Positions 8,810 through 17,536 of a DNA stretch of 50,008 nucleotides are shown piece by piece (the stretch's first letter is position 1; each line of letters opens with the position of its first letter). Source of the stretch: Acetobacteraceae bacterium AT-5844. Its GTDB lineage: Bacteria; Pseudomonadota; Alphaproteobacteria; Acetobacterales; Acetobacteraceae. Below the pieces are notes generated by a model. That model did no database searches. It was given only the letters and a program-made list of their open reading frames with translations, and was not told where the DNA came from. The stretch covers positions 1-50,008 of the forward strand of contig JH599966.1 of the NCBI GenBank assembly GCA_000245075.1. Direction: 5' to 3'. The position numbers and the translations under genes are program-made.

Positions 8810-10507
8810 TCAGAAGGTCTTGCCGGCGAGCATCACGAAGTGCTCCGCCAGGGGACCGAGGGCGAGCGAGGGCAGGAACTGCAGCCCGCCCAGGATCAGG
8901 ATGACGCCGGCCAGCAGCCCGGCGAAAAGCGGCCCGTGCGTCGGCAGGGTTCCGCTGCCCTCGGGCGTCTTCACCTTGCCGGCCAGGCTGCCGGCGATGG
9001 CCATGACGGGCACCACATAGGCGAAGCGGCCGAGCAGCATGGCGATGCCGAGGGTGGTGTTCAGCCAGGGCGTGTCCGCCGTCAGCCCGCCGAAGGCGGA
9101 GCCGTTGTTGCCGGCGGCGGAGGTGTAGGCGTAGAGCATTTCCGTCAGCCCGTGCGGCCCGGCATGGGCGAGCGACGCCGTTGCCATCGGCAGCACCATG
9201 GACACGGCGGTAAAGCCGAGGATGGTGGCGGGCAGCACCAGCACGGCCAGCATGGCCAGCTTGATCTCGCGCGCCTGCACCTTCTTGCCCAGATATTCCG
9301 GCGTGCGGCCGACCATCAGACCCGCGACGAACACCGCCAGCAGCGCGAAGATCAGGATGCCGTAGAGGCCGGAGCCGACGCCACCCGGCAGCACTTCTCC
9401 GAGTTGGATCAGGAATAGCGGCACCATGCCGCCCAGCGGCGTGAAGCTGCTGAACATGGCGTTCACCGCGCCGCAGGAGGCACCGGTGGTGGTGGCGGTG
9501 AACAGCGCGGCCAGCGCCAGCCCGAAGCGGACCTCCTTGCCTTCCATGTTGCCCTGCGCGAGATCCACACCCAACGAGGCCATGATCGGCGTACCCGCGG
9601 CCTCGGCGGCGTAGATCGCGGCGGTAGCCGCCACGACGAAGCCCAGCATCACCAGTAGCAGGGTACGGCCCTGTCGCGCGTCCCGGACCAGATGCCCGAA
9701 GGTGACGCAGAGCGCGAAGGGAATGACGGCCTGGGCCCAGATCTGGATGCCGGTGACCAGCGCGCCCGGCCCCTCGAAGGGATGCAGCGAATTGACGCCG
9801 AAGAAACCGCCGCCATTGGTGCCCAGATGCTTGATGGCGATCTGGAAGGCCGCGGGCCCCAGCGGGATCAGTTGCTCCCCGCCTTCCAGCGTCGTGGCAG
9901 TCACGTAATCGGCGAAGGTCTGCGGAATGCCGAGCGCGACAAACACCAAGCCCACTACCAGCGCCAGCGGCAACAGCACGTAGAGCGTGATACGGACAAA
10001 GTCCGCCCAGAAATTGCCAAGGCTCCCCACGCTGCCGCGCGCAAAGGCGCGGGACACGGCGAGCGCCAGCGCGATGCCGGTGGAGGCGGAGAGGAAGTTC
10101 TGCACCGCCAAGCCCGCCATCTGGGAGAAGTAGGATATCGCCGCTTCCCCCGAATAGGCCTGCCAATTGGTATTGGCGACGAAGGAGACAGCGGTGTTGA
10201 AGGCCAGCCAGGGCGACAGGCCCTCGAAGCCGCGCGGGTTCAGCGGCAGCGCGCCTTGCAGGCGCAGAATGAGGTAGAGCAGCAGGAAGCCCATCGCATT
10301 CACCGCCAGCATGGCGACGGCGTAGGCGCGCCAGCCCTGTTCCGCGGTGGGGTCGATGCCGCCGGCGCGGTAGAACAGCGCCTCGACGGGCCGCAGCCAG
10401 CGCACGCGGCCTTCGGCCAGCGCGGCGATGTAGCGGCCGAGTGGAATGGCCGCCGCGATGATGGCGGCGAGTACGAGCGTGATCTGCGCCCATCCGTTCA
10501 GTGTCAT
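8810..10507 (-). CDS. kdpA: Potassium-transporting ATPase channel subunit KdpA
   Basis: A 565-residue polytopic protein with about ten membrane helices, related to the SKT potassium channel superfamily. It carries the four pore-loop regions: [11 protein letters not shown] (108-118), [32 protein letters not shown] and [12 protein letters not shown]. These form the selectivity filter that picks up potassium in the micromolar range. The first pore loop has ANTNW where E. coli has TNTNW. It starts four bases after the kdpF stop codon. Confidence 0.98.
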   Translation of the reverse strand: MTLNGWAQITLVLAAIIAAAIPLGRYIAALAEGRVRWLRPVEALFYRAGGIDPTAEQGWRAYAVAMLAVNAMGFLLLYLILRLQGALPLNPRGFEGLSPWLAFNTAVSFVANTNWQAYSGEAAISYFSQMAGLAVQNFLSASTGIALALAVSRAFARGSVGSLGNFWADFVRITLYVLLPLALVVGLVFVALGIPQTFADYVTATTLEGGEQLIPLGPAAFQIAIKHLGTNGGGFFGVNSLHPFEGPGALVTGIQIWAQAVIPFALCVTFGHLVRDARQGRTLLLVMLGFVVAATAAIYAAEAAGTPIMASLGVDLAQGNMEGKEVRFGLALAALFTATTTGASCGAVNAMFSSFTPLGGMVPLFLIQLGEVLPGGVGSGLYGILIFALLAVFVAGLMVGRTPEYLGKKVQAREIKLAMLAVLVLPATILGFTAVSMVLPMATASLAHAGPHGLTEMLYAYTSAAGNNGSAFGGLTADTPWLNTTLGIAMLLGRFAYVVPVMAIAGSLAGKVKTPEGSGTLPTHGPLFAGLLAGVILILGGLQFLPSLALGPLAEHFVMLAGKTF

Positions 10508-10511
10508 GGGA

Positions 10512-10598
10512 TCACAGATCCTCGGGGCGCAGCAGCGCCCACAGCAGGTAACCGAGCAGGCCGACGGAAACGACGGCGCCCAGGATCAGGTCGAGCAT
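10512..10598 (-). CDS. kdpF: KdpF, small potassium ATPase subunit
   Basis: A 28-residue single-helix protein, starting [20 protein letters not shown] and ending RPEDL. Length, hydrophobic helix and the L-x-RPE-x-L ending match KdpF, the lipid-facing subunit that stabilises the KdpABC complex. It lies directly upstream of kdpA with a four-base gap. It was found by reading the short gap, since it is far below usual gene-calling length. Confidence 0.92.
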   Translation of the reverse strand: MLDLILGAVVSVGLLGYLLWALLRPEDL

Positions 10599-10603
10599 GG
10601 GCT

Positions 10604-10687
10604 TCAGACCTTCTCGCAGGCAGCGGCGTAGAGGACCATCAGGCCAAAGAAGCCGAGGCCGAGCGCCAACAGCAAAATATCGATCAT
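10604..10687 (-). CDS. 27-aa membrane microprotein upstream of kdpF
   Basis: An open frame of 27 residues, MIDILLLALGLGFFGLMVLY followed by AAACEKV. One hydrophobic helix carries a short polar end. Its TGA at 10604-10606 is five bases before the kdpF start codon, so it heads the kdp operon. Similar tiny single-helix proteins occur in front of kdpF in other alphaproteobacteria as far as I recall, but no function is established for them. It may be a second KdpF-like subunit or a regulatory microprotein. No strong ribosome site is seen upstream, which is the main doubt. Confidence 0.7.
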   Translation of the reverse strand: MIDILLLALGLGFFGLMVLYAAACEKV

Positions 10688-10784
10688 CGGGATGAACTCG
10701 CGCGATGGAGAACAGGAAGCCAAATCAAGGCTTCCTGCTGTTACGCTGGCGGCGCGCAAAAATTCGATGTGAGTTCTTGCCCCC

Positions 10785-10878
10785 GTTTATAAAATTTCCA
10801 TAAAGGGAGCCGTCCCACAGAGATGATTTTTATGCGATTTTTATGGCCCCGCCGGATGCCACGCATATCTTCTTTATG
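10785..10878. promoter_or_regulatory. Divergent kdp control region with T-rich direct repeats (candidate KdpE sites)
   Basis: This AT-rich patch in a GC-rich genome lies between the kdp operon (minus) and the kdpDE genes (plus). It contains TTTTTATG twice (10827-10834 and 10838-10845), spaced by exactly 11 bases, about one helical turn. A third partial copy TTTATG lies at 10873-10878. On the other strand CTTTATGGAAA covers 10795-10805. KdpE of E. coli binds T-rich direct repeats of similar type upstream of kdpFABC, so these are candidate KdpE half-sites. The assignment rests on position and pattern. Confidence 0.6.
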
Positions 10879-10941
10879 CGCGTCTGTACTACGAGCCAGT
10901 GTGACGCTTTCGGGATGAGCGACGCCTTGGCGGAGACGATC

Positions 10942-11262
10942 ATGGTTGGCTTGCGAGGAACTTCATCGCCTTCTCCCCACGAGCTCGATCTCTCGCCACC
11001 GCGTTATCCCGTGCCCAAGACGCTGCCCATGAAGCAGCGTCCCTTGCGGCACCAGGCGGCCCGTCGCACCGGCTGGGTCCTTCCCGCCGCGATCCTGACT
11101 GAGGGTGTTTGGGCATTCTTCGGCTCACTTGTGCTGGGCCTCGGGCAGCGCGATCATCCGCCAGTCATCCCGCATGCACCATGGATCTGGCTCGCTGGAG
11201 CCGCCCTGATCGCTGGTCTGGCAGGATGGCTCGCCTGGCATACCGCCTCACCAGGCATATGA
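10942..11262 (+). CDS. Small membrane protein between kdpFABC and kdpD
   Basis: The start at 10942 is chosen because GGAG lies about six bases upstream; the same frame opens earlier at 10843, but that ATG sits inside the T-rich repeat and is not credible. The product has 106 residues. A proline-rich polar N-terminus of about 45 residues is followed by two hydrophobic helices (TGWVLPAAILTEGVWAFFGS and PWIWLAGAALIAGLAGWLAW) joined by a short loop with His and Pro. Family not recognised. It is 52 bases upstream of kdpD on the same strand and probably in the same transcript, so it may assist the sensor KdpD or the Kdp complex. That role is only inferred from position. Confidence 0.6.
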   Translation: MVGLRGTSSPSPHELDLSPPRYPVPKTLPMKQRPLRHQAARRTGWVLPAAILTEGVWAFFGSLVLGLGQRDHPPVIPHAPWIWLAGAALIAGLAGWLAWHTASPGI

Positions 11263-11314
11263 TGGCGGCCTGTGTGCGCCACGGCTATCGATGTGGGCGC
11301 CCGAGGTGAATAAG

Positions 11315-13951
11315 ATGAGTGAACTGCCTCCGCGCCCGGACCCGGATGCCTTGCTGGCCATGGCGCAGCGAGAGGGGCGCGGGCGCCTGAAGGTCTTCCT
11401 TGGCGCGGCACCGGGGGTCGGCAAGACCTATGAGATGCTGAACGAGGCACGCCGCATACAAGAAGGCGGCGCCGACGTCGTGGTCGGGTTGATGGAAACC
11501 CATGGGCGCAAGGACACGGCCGCTCAACTCGGTGCTCTGGAGGTCCTGCCGCGGCGCCAGATCGCCTATCGCGGGCAGATGCTGGACGAGTTCGACCTGG
11601 ACGCTGCCCTGGAGCGCCACCCTCAGGTGCTGGTGGTGGACGAACTCGCGCATACGAATGCCCCTGGCAGCCGCCACCCCAAGCGCTGGCAGGATGTGGA
11701 AGAGCTACGCGACGCCGGGATCGAGGTATGGACGGCCATGAACGTCCAGCACCTGGAAAGCCTGTCGGAAGACGTGGCGCGCATCACCGGCATCCGCGTG
11801 CAGGAGACCGTGCCGGACCATGTGCTCGCCGGAGCGGACAGCGTTGAGCTGATCGATATTCCGCCTACCGAGCTGCTGGAACGGATGCGGCAGGGCAAGA
11901 TCTACCGCTCCGATCAGGCGGCGCGCGCGCTGAAAGGCTTCTTTCGAGAAGGTAATCTCGCAGCGCTGCGGCAGATCGCGTTGCGCCGCACAGCGGAGCG
12001 GGTTGATGCCGACGTCACCGGCTACATGCGTGCCAACGCAATCTCCGGGCCATGGCCCGTGGCCGACCGGGTATTGGCGCTGGTGGGCCGGGATGCCACG
12101 GCGGAAGAGGTGGTGCGCCATGCCCGCCGCATCGCGGATGCACTGCACGCGCCACTGATGGCCCTGCATGTCGAAATGATGGGCGTGACAGGTGGCATAA
12201 GCCCCTCATCCGCCATGAGCCTGGCGGAGCAGCTGGGCGCCGAGGTTGAGACTACGGTCGCCCGTGATCTCCCCACCGCCGTTCTGAACCACGCGGCGGC
12301 ACACAACGCGACGCACCTCGTCATCGGCCGGGGCAAACCTGCCTTCTGGCGGCGCCTGACAGGCAGGACCTTGACCGCGGCGCTGATCAGACAGGCCAGT
12401 GGCTTCACCTTGCACCTGGTGCCTGCACCATCAAGCGTCATGCCGCGCGTCCGCCGGGAAGCGGCCGGCCTGCCACGCTGGGCAAGCTGGGTTGCCGTAC
12501 CGTCCCTGGTGTGCATCACCACGGGCTTTAGTTTCTGGGCAGATGGAATAGTCCCGGAAGGCGGCATTGGGATGATCTATCTTGCCGCCGTGGTAGCACT
12601 GGCGGCGTTGTTCGGCCCTATGGCCGCCGCAGTCGGGGCGTTGTTATCCTTCCTCGTCTGGGACTTCTTATTTCTGATGCCGCGCTTCACCTTTGCGCTG
12701 TCCGGCATTCAGGAAGTGATGGGCGGGGCCATCTTCTTCAGCGTCGCGCTGCTGCTGGCCGGCACAACCGGCGGCCTGGGGCGGTCTGTCAGTACCGCAC
12801 GGGCCAGGCTCTTCGGCATGCGGCGCCTGGTTGAACTCTCCCGCAAGCTCAGCGCGGCAACCTCCACGGGCGACCTCCTGACTGTTGTCGCGCAGGAGGC
12901 CGCGAACCTGGCTGATCGCCCGGCCTGTGTGCTCCTGCCTTTGGAAGAGGAGCCGGTGGTGCGCGCTGCCCGGCCCGTCGAGGCCGAGCCGGACGCCGCC
13001 TCCATGGCTGCCGCGCGGTGGGCGCTGTCGCGCGGTACCCGGGCTGGGTTCGCCACCGACGCCCTCCCATCGGCTGACTGGCAGTTCCGGCCGATGCGCA
13101 CGGCGAATGGCATTGTAGGACTACTGGCGCTGCAAATGGCTGGAATGCCCACGAGAGATCTTGATGCGGAGCGGGATCGCGCACTGGATGCATTGATCGA
13201 CCAGGCGGCGGTAGCCTTGGAGAGAGCACACCTGATGGAAGAGCACGCCCGTAGCGCGGCCCGGGCGGAAACCGAGGCTTTGCGCTCTGCCCTGCTGGTC
13301 TCGATCGGCCATGACCTGCGCACCCCTCTCACCTCGATCCGCGGGGCACTGGAGACCCTGCGGATCTCGGGCGGGCAGCTTTCCGACCCGGTGCGGGAAG
13401 ACCTCCTGGCAACCGCGGAGGAGGAGACCGTTCGACTGGCACGCTATCTCGGAAACGTCATCGACATGGTGCGCCTGGAAAGTAGACAGGTTGAGCCGAA
13501 GCGGGAGCCAGTGGACATCGGGGACGCTGTTCGCGTCGCTGCGGAGCGTGCCGGTCGTCGGACGGGGCGCCACATCGATTGTGATATCGAGAAGCGCTTG
13601 CCGACGCTGCGGATCGATGCTGCCCTCCTGGAGCAGGTCCTGGCCAATCTGACAGACAATGCTGCAAAGTTCTCTGAACCTGGAACACCGATCATTATCC
13701 AGGCAAGGCGGATGGGTGCGGAGGTGATCATTGCCGTGGAAGACCGTGGGATCGGTGTTCCATCGGATCAGTTAAGCCAAATCTTCGATCCATTTTTCCG
13801 CGTGCGGCGGGGTGACGCTGCGCCAGCAGGGAGTGGACTGGGCCTGGCAATCTGCCGGGGCCTCATTCATGCCATGGGCGGCCGGATCACAGCTGAAAGT
13901 CCCGTCAAGGATGGCCGTGGAACCCGCATGACGGTTTACCTGCCCATATGA
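11315..13951 (+). CDS. kdpD: Osmosensitive potassium sensor histidine kinase KdpD
   Basis: An 878-residue kinase, typical length. Order of domains: KdpD N-terminal domain with Walker A GAAPGVGKT (30-38) and the Walker B region VVDELAHTNAPG (about 106-117); a universal-stress-protein-like domain (about 250-365); four close membrane helices (about 390-490); a GAF-like segment (about 525-640); the dimerisation/phosphorylation domain with SIGHDLRTPL and His666; and an ATPase domain with N, G1 (VEDRGIGVP) and G2 (GSGLGLAIC) boxes. It senses low potassium and phosphorylates KdpE. The start at 11315 is preferred over 11291 because GAGGTGA lies just upstream. The gene overlaps kdpE by four bases. Confidence 0.97.
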   Translation: MSELPPRPDPDALLAMAQREGRGRLKVFLGAAPGVGKTYEMLNEARRIQEGGADVVVGLMETHGRKDTAAQLGALEVLPRRQIAYRGQMLDEFDLDAALERHPQVLVVDELAHTNAPGSRHPKRWQDVEELRDAGIEVWTAMNVQHLESLSEDVARITGIRVQETVPDHVLAGADSVELIDIPPTELLERMRQGKIYRSDQAARALKGFFREGNLAALRQIALRRTAERVDADVTGYMRANAISGPWPVADRVLALVGRDATAEEVVRHARRIADALHAPLMALHVEMMGVTGGISPSSAMSLAEQLGAEVETTVARDLPTAVLNHAAAHNATHLVIGRGKPAFWRRLTGRTLTAALIRQASGFTLHLVPAPSSVMPRVRREAAGLPRWASWVAVPSLVCITTGFSFWADGIVPEGGIGMIYLAAVVALAALFGPMAAAVGALLSFLVWDFLFLMPRFTFALSGIQEVMGGAIFFSVALLLAGTTGGLGRSVSTARARLFGMRRLVELSRKLSAATSTGDLLTVVAQEAANLADRPACVLLPLEEEPVVRAARPVEAEPDAASMAAARWALSRGTRAGFATDALPSADWQFRPMRTANGIVGLLALQMAGMPTRDLDAERDRALDALIDQAAVALERAHLMEEHARSAARAETEALRSALLVSIGHDLRTPLTSIRGALETLRISGGQLSDPVREDLLATAEEETVRLARYLGNVIDMVRLESRQVEPKREPVDIGDAVRVAAERAGRRTGRHIDCDIEKRLPTLRIDAALLEQVLANLTDNAAKFSEPGTPIIIQARRMGAEVIIAVEDRGIGVPSDQLSQIFDPFFRVRRGDAAPAGSGLGLAICRGLIHAMGGRITAESPVKDGRGTRMTVYLPI

Positions 13952-14637
13952 GCGCCGGCCGCACCAAGCTGCTCGTCGTCGATGACGAGCCGCAGATCCA
14001 CCGGTTTCTCGGACCTGCGCTGAATGCCGCGGGATACGACGTCATCAAGGCTGAAACGGGCGAGGAAGCCTTACGGCTTGCAGCCACACGCCAGCCATCC
14101 CTGATCCTCCTGGACCTCGGGCTGCCTGACATGGATGGCCAGGTTGTGATCCCGCGGCTCCGGGAGTTCATCAAGGTCCCGATCGTGGTTGTGTCGGCCC
14201 GAGGCCAGGAGGACGAGAAGGTTGCGGCACTCGACGCCGGTGCTGACGATTACGTCGAGAAGCCTTTCGCATTAGCGGAGCTGCTGGCGCGTATCCGGGT
14301 CGCATTGCGTCGAGCCGCCGCCAGCGAAGGCGCGCCAGAAGCTGTCGAACTCCAGGTTGGGCCGCTCTCGATCAATATTGACCAGCGGATCGCGAGGATT
14401 GAGGGCGAGGAGCCGCTGCATCTTACACCGCGCGAGTGGTCTCTCCTGGTGACTCTTGCCAAGGCCCGCGGGCGTGTTCTCACGCAACAGCAACTACTGA
14501 CTGCCGTCTGGGGCCCCGCCCATGTCGAGGAAGCGCAGTACCTTCGTGTCTATGTCGGGCACCTTCGGCAAAAGCTCGGCCGGGTGGCAGGCTTGCTCAA
14601 GACTGAACCGGGGGTCGGTTATCGTTTCTCCGAATAG
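13948..14637 (+). CDS. kdpE: Response regulator KdpE
   Basis: A 229-residue OmpR/PhoB-type regulator. The receiver domain has the acidic pair Asp12-Asp13, phospho-acceptor Asp56 (LILLDLGLPDMDG) and the lysine of VEKPF. The C-terminal winged helix ends with YLRVYVGHLRQKLG and GVGYRFSE, typical of the family. Its ATG overlaps the kdpD TGA (ATGA), so the pair is translationally coupled. It should activate the divergent kdp operon through the T-rich repeats at 10785-10878. Confidence 0.97.
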   Translation: MSAGRTKLLVVDDEPQIHRFLGPALNAAGYDVIKAETGEEALRLAATRQPSLILLDLGLPDMDGQVVIPRLREFIKVPIVVVSARGQEDEKVAALDAGADDYVEKPFALAELLARIRVALRRAAASEGAPEAVELQVGPLSINIDQRIARIEGEEPLHLTPREWSLLVTLAKARGRVLTQQQLLTAVWGPAHVEEAQYLRVYVGHLRQKLGRVAGLLKTEPGVGYRFSE

Positions 14638-15037
14638 GTTCGCTGCCCGTCTGAAACCCACCTGAACAATTCGATAGCAGAAGAGCAGGCACGCGGCGCT
14701 CGGAGAAGGCCCAAAGGAGAGTGGTGATGGGCACAGAATGCTGGTCGATACTGCGCCCTTTAAGGACACCGCATGTTCAACTGCGTTCTTGGAGAAAAGG
14801 TGCCGGGGCACGGGTAGATTGCGTCGCCCGTGGGAATTGCGTGAAGGAATGAATAGGCATTTCAGCTCGACCTGGCGGCCCTCACAAGCCATTCGTGGCG
14901 GGGGAGGCAGGACATGGCGCTCCGTCGACGCCGGGCACGCTGCAAAGCGCCGTTTGCATGATGACAAATAGTTAATCTTTAGGTAGGAGCCTGCGCGGTG
15001 ACGTGCCCGCGGTAGGGCCGCCCCTAGGGAAACAATC
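14638..15037. other. Intergenic stretch downstream of kdpE
   Basis: Four hundred bases with no convincing gene. A 41-codon frame from ATG 14726 has a good AAGGAG site but a Cys/Trp/Arg-rich product that looks like chance. No clear terminator follows kdpE. Confidence 0.4.
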
Positions 15038-15460
15038 ATGTTCGGTATGTTCAAGTCGCAGGCACCTTCGTTGGAGCTGAATCCTCGCAGTTGCCTCGCC
15101 ATCTCCCTGATCTACTGCATGGGCGCGGATGGTGAGATGGACCATGAGGAGATCGGCCATCTTCATTCCGTCCTTGGCCGCTCGGCCACGCGTCAGCAAC
15201 TGGAGGCGGTCGTCGGTTATGCCCGGGCAACGCAGCCCTCACAGTTCCTGGCCGAGGTCGCACCACGCCTGCGCCATGAGCAGAAGCTCTGCATCGTCCT
15301 GAACATGATCGACAGCGCCATGTCCGATGGCGAGGCGGAGCCTGGCGAGCAACGGCTGGTGATGCAGTTCGCTGAGGCATTCGGCCTGACCGAAGCCGAG
15401 TTGACGCCGCATTTCCGCACGCTCGTGGCCAAGAACGGCCGCGCGGTGCTGGACCACTGA
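15038..15460 (+). CDS. TerB-like (tellurite resistance TerB family) protein
   Basis: A 140-residue all-helical protein. The family pattern is visible in two metal-loop-like acidic segments: MGADGEMDHEEIGHL (about 29-43) and SAMSDGEAEPGEQRL, the D-G-E-x-x-x-E-x motifs that bind divalent metal in TerB-type folds. The length and the helix pattern fit. TerB-like proteins occur in stress systems at the inner membrane surface. Without other ter genes nearby a tellurite role should not be assumed. AGGGA lies about seven bases before the ATG. Confidence 0.75.
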   Translation: MFGMFKSQAPSLELNPRSCLAISLIYCMGADGEMDHEEIGHLHSVLGRSATRQQLEAVVGYARATQPSQFLAEVAPRLRHEQKLCIVLNMIDSAMSDGEAEPGEQRLVMQFAEAFGLTEAELTPHFRTLVAKNGRAVLDH

Positions 15461-15467
15461 CTTTGAG

Positions 15468-15519
15468 GCCACCTTGCAAAGGCCGCGCTGTGTCATGGCC
15501 GGCGCAAGGTGGCTTCTCC
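15468..15519. terminator. Hairpin between convergent genes
   Basis: Perfect 10-bp inverted repeat GCCACCTTGC (15468-15477) and GCAAGGTGGC (15504-15513), with an internal GGCC/GGCC pair inside the loop and TTCTCC after it. It lies between the TerB-like gene and the facing NHL-type gene, and likely ends both transcripts. The weak T run makes intrinsic strength uncertain. Confidence 0.6.
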
Positions 15520-15525
15520 GGTGGC

Positions 15526-16692
15526 TCAGGACGGCGCCCTGCGCACGAAGCGCTGCACGCGCTGGCCATTATCCACTTCGGTGATATAGAGGCTGCCGTC
15601 GCTATCCTGGGCGATGTTGTGTGGCACATGGAACTGTCCGGCCCAGCGGCCCGGACGCCCGAAGGTGGAGAGCACCTCGCCGTCGCGCCGCCGGATCACC
15701 CGCGCCACGCCGTTCGAATTGTCCACGCTAAACAGGAATTCCTGCGACGGATCGAGCGAAGGAAGGAGATCGGCCACTGAGCCGTTCAGCCGCGTCTCGG
15801 GTGCGATGAAGTATTCCGCGACGAAGGTGCCGTCTGGCCGGAATACCTGGTAGCGGTCGTTGGTGCGGTCGCAGACATAAACCTGGCGGTCCCTCGTCAG
15901 CCGCACGCAATGCACGGGGCTGGCGAATTGCCGGGAGGGCGGTTGGCCCGGCGTATAGGCGGCCGTGCCGCCATAGGCCTCGGGCCCGCCATCCACCGGC
16001 GGCTGACCATAGGCGCCCCAGTGCCGCTTATAGGCGCCGGTCTCGCTGTCGAACACGATGACGCGGCGGTTGCCATAGCCATCGGCGACATAGACTTCTC
16101 GTGCTTCGGTATCCACCTCGACATCGGCGGGGCGATTCAGGTTTGCGGTGTCGGCATTGCCTCTGGACTGACCGGACCGCCCGATCTGCATCACGAACTG
16201 CCCGTCCAAGGTGAACTTCAGCAGTTGGTGGTCCTTCGGGCCACTGCCGGCAAGCCACACGAAGTCGTTGGCATCCACGTAGATGCCGTGTTCCACCTCC
16301 GGCCATTCGTAACCCTGGCCTGGCCCACCCCAGTTGCGCAGCACGTTGCCCTGCTTGTCGAATACCAGCACAGCAGGGGCGCGGGTACAGCAACTGGTTT
16401 CCGGCGGGTTGCGCTCTGCCATCAGCTGGCGCTGTGCGATAGTTCCGGGGCGGTGGACAATCCAGATGTGATCGCGCTTGTCGACCGCGACGCCCGCGAC
16501 GGCGCCGATGATCCAGTTGTTGGGTAGCGGCTTCGGCCAGAAGGGGTCCACCTGGAATTCAGGGATTGCGGCCGGGGCGGCCGCCGACCCGCTCTGGGCC
16601 ATGGACCGTCGCGTCAGGAGCGGAGCCAGGCCGAGCGTCGCGCAGATCCCCCAGGTACCGCGCAACACGGCACGCCGCATGGTGATAGGCAT
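15526..16692 (-). CDS. Tat-exported NHL-type six-bladed beta-propeller protein
   Basis: A 388-residue protein. The N-terminus MRRAVLRGTW followed by a hydrophobic run and AQS suggests an export signal, possibly twin-arginine. The rest has NHL/6-bladed-propeller repeats such as GVAVDKRDHIWIVHRPG, GIYVDANDFVWLAGSG, DVEVDTEAREVYVADGYGN, CVRLTRDRQVYVCDRTNDR and NIAQDSDGSLYITEVDNG. The D-x-x-G-x-h-(Y/W)-h-x-(D/E) pattern recurs in each blade. Similar proteins are annotated as peptidyl-hydroxyglycine amidating lyase-like, but the catalytic metal ligands cannot be confirmed here. Periplasmic binding or lyase activity is inference. It stands alone and faces the TerB-like gene. Confidence 0.8.
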   Translation of the reverse strand: MPITMRRAVLRGTWGICATLGLAPLLTRRSMAQSGSAAAPAAIPEFQVDPFWPKPLPNNWIIGAVAGVAVDKRDHIWIVHRPGTIAQRQLMAERNPPETSCCTRAPAVLVFDKQGNVLRNWGGPGQGYEWPEVEHGIYVDANDFVWLAGSGPKDHQLLKFTLDGQFVMQIGRSGQSRGNADTANLNRPADVEVDTEAREVYVADGYGNRRVIVFDSETGAYKRHWGAYGQPPVDGGPEAYGGTAAYTPGQPPSRQFASPVHCVRLTRDRQVYVCDRTNDRYQVFRPDGTFVAEYFIAPETRLNGSVADLLPSLDPSQEFLFSVDNSNGVARVIRRRDGEVLSTFGRPGRWAGQFHVPHNIAQDSDGSLYITEVDNGQRVQRFVRRAPS

Positions 16693-16997
16693 GCTCTTCC
16701 TCCAGTTTGTTTCTTTTTCGATACGTTATCTTAAATGGGTCGAAAGGGAAGCGCGATGACGGTGAATTGCCCCCTCATCAGCCATCGTTCTCGCGGTCAT
16801 CCCACGGCCGGAGGGCGATCCGAGGCCCTTGGACCAAGAGGTGTCAATCGGCCACCGTGCTTTTTTAGGGATCACCCCCCACCTGTCCCTCGGCGCGGGC
16901 GGTATGCGGCAATGGCCTCACCTGAGCCTCAAAAGCTGCCCGAGGTCGAGCAGGCACGGCATGGCTCTGATTTCATGAGGAAGAAATTCGCCCTTTC

Positions 16998-17135
16998 CTA
17001 AAAGGCGGGGAATCGCCTCGCTACGGCGGGCGTGTTCAGGATGAAATCCTCAAGCCCCAGCTCGCGCGCCGGGTTCACCGTGCCGTTGAACGGGAACTTG
17101 GCCGGCCTCCATGGCGCTCCGCATCCTTCTGCATA
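16998..17135 (-). pseudogene. Remnant of a coding C-terminus, parent gene unidentified
   Basis: On the minus strand a frame without a start codon reads GAPWRPAKFPFNGTVNPARE, then LGLEDFILNTPAVARR, then a stop (TAG, 17000-16998). It opens after an in-frame stop, so only 45 codons remain. Amino acid choice and GC-rich third positions look like a real protein. I could not identify the parent. It is probably the end of a gene lost by deletion. Confidence 0.4.
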
Positions 17136-17274
17136 TCAGCAGGGCTGAAATGAGAGCTTGCGTCCTTCAGCCAAGACATCCATGTTAATAAAGTCAGTTC
17201 GTTAGTTCGGCCTGCTCTCCTTGCTCATGCTAGAGCGCCGAGCCCGGTGTCCGTTTTCTCACGAAGTTCGATCT

Positions 17275-17294
17275 GCTCAACAATGTCGTTGAGC
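17275..17294 (+). promoter_or_regulatory. Hairpin in the leader of the first cold-shock gene
   Basis: Perfect 7-bp inverted repeat GCTCAAC (17275-17281) and GTTGAGC (17288-17294) with a 6-base loop. It ends 28 bases before the ATG of the cold-shock gene. The second cold-shock gene has a comparable hairpin at almost the same distance. Confidence 0.5.
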
Positions 17295-17322
17295 GGCCTT
17301 TATAGCAAGAACGGATATCACT

Positions 17323-17529
17323 ATGGCTGTTGGCACTGTGAAGTGGTTCAACACAACTAAGGGTTTTGGCTTTATTCAGCCAGACGACGGATCGAAGGAT
17401 GTCTTCCTGCATATCTCCGACGTGCAGCGCTCTGGCATAAGGGAGCCGCGCGAGGGTGACAAGCTGCAGTATGAACTGCAGCAAGGACAGCAGGGTAAGG
17501 TTTCGGCAGGCAATCTGCGTCTGGCGTAA
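17323..17529 (+). CDS. CspA-family cold-shock protein (copy 1)
   Basis: A 68-residue single OB-fold protein. It has both nucleic-acid-binding motifs, RNP1 KGFGFIQPD (about 13-21) and RNP2 VFLHIS (about 27-32), and starts with the family signature GTVKWFN. Such proteins bind single-stranded RNA and DNA and act as RNA chaperones, often during cold or growth-phase stress. It differs clearly from copy 2 at 18487, so the pair is not a recent duplication. A hairpin precedes it, and a strong terminator follows 7 bases after the stop. Confidence 0.95.
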   Translation: MAVGTVKWFNTTKGFGFIQPDDGSKDVFLHISDVQRSGIREPREGDKLQYELQQGQQGKVSAGNLRLA

Positions 17530-17536
17530 GAAAAAT

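Larger units (their letters stand above)
16693..17322. other. Intergenic stretch with gene remnant and cspA leader
   Basis: The 630 bases hold a decayed minus-strand coding tail (16998-17135), described separately, and the leader of the first cold-shock gene with its hairpin (17275-17294). The rest shows no open frame of coding character. Confidence 0.5.

Noticed and set aside
6735-10493. A single 1252-codon minus-strand open frame covering kdpB and most of kdpA
   Set aside because: Only the first part (to 8798) is KdpB. The upstream extension is out of frame with kdpA and has the Arg/His/Gly-rich composition of a shadow frame.
10843-10941. An earlier ATG for the small membrane protein upstream of kdpD
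   Set aside because: It lies inside the second T-rich repeat and has no ribosome site; the ATG at 10942 has one.
14726-14851. A 41-codon frame with a good AAGGAG site
   Set aside because: Product rich in Cys, Trp and Arg with no fold pattern; the match is likely accidental.
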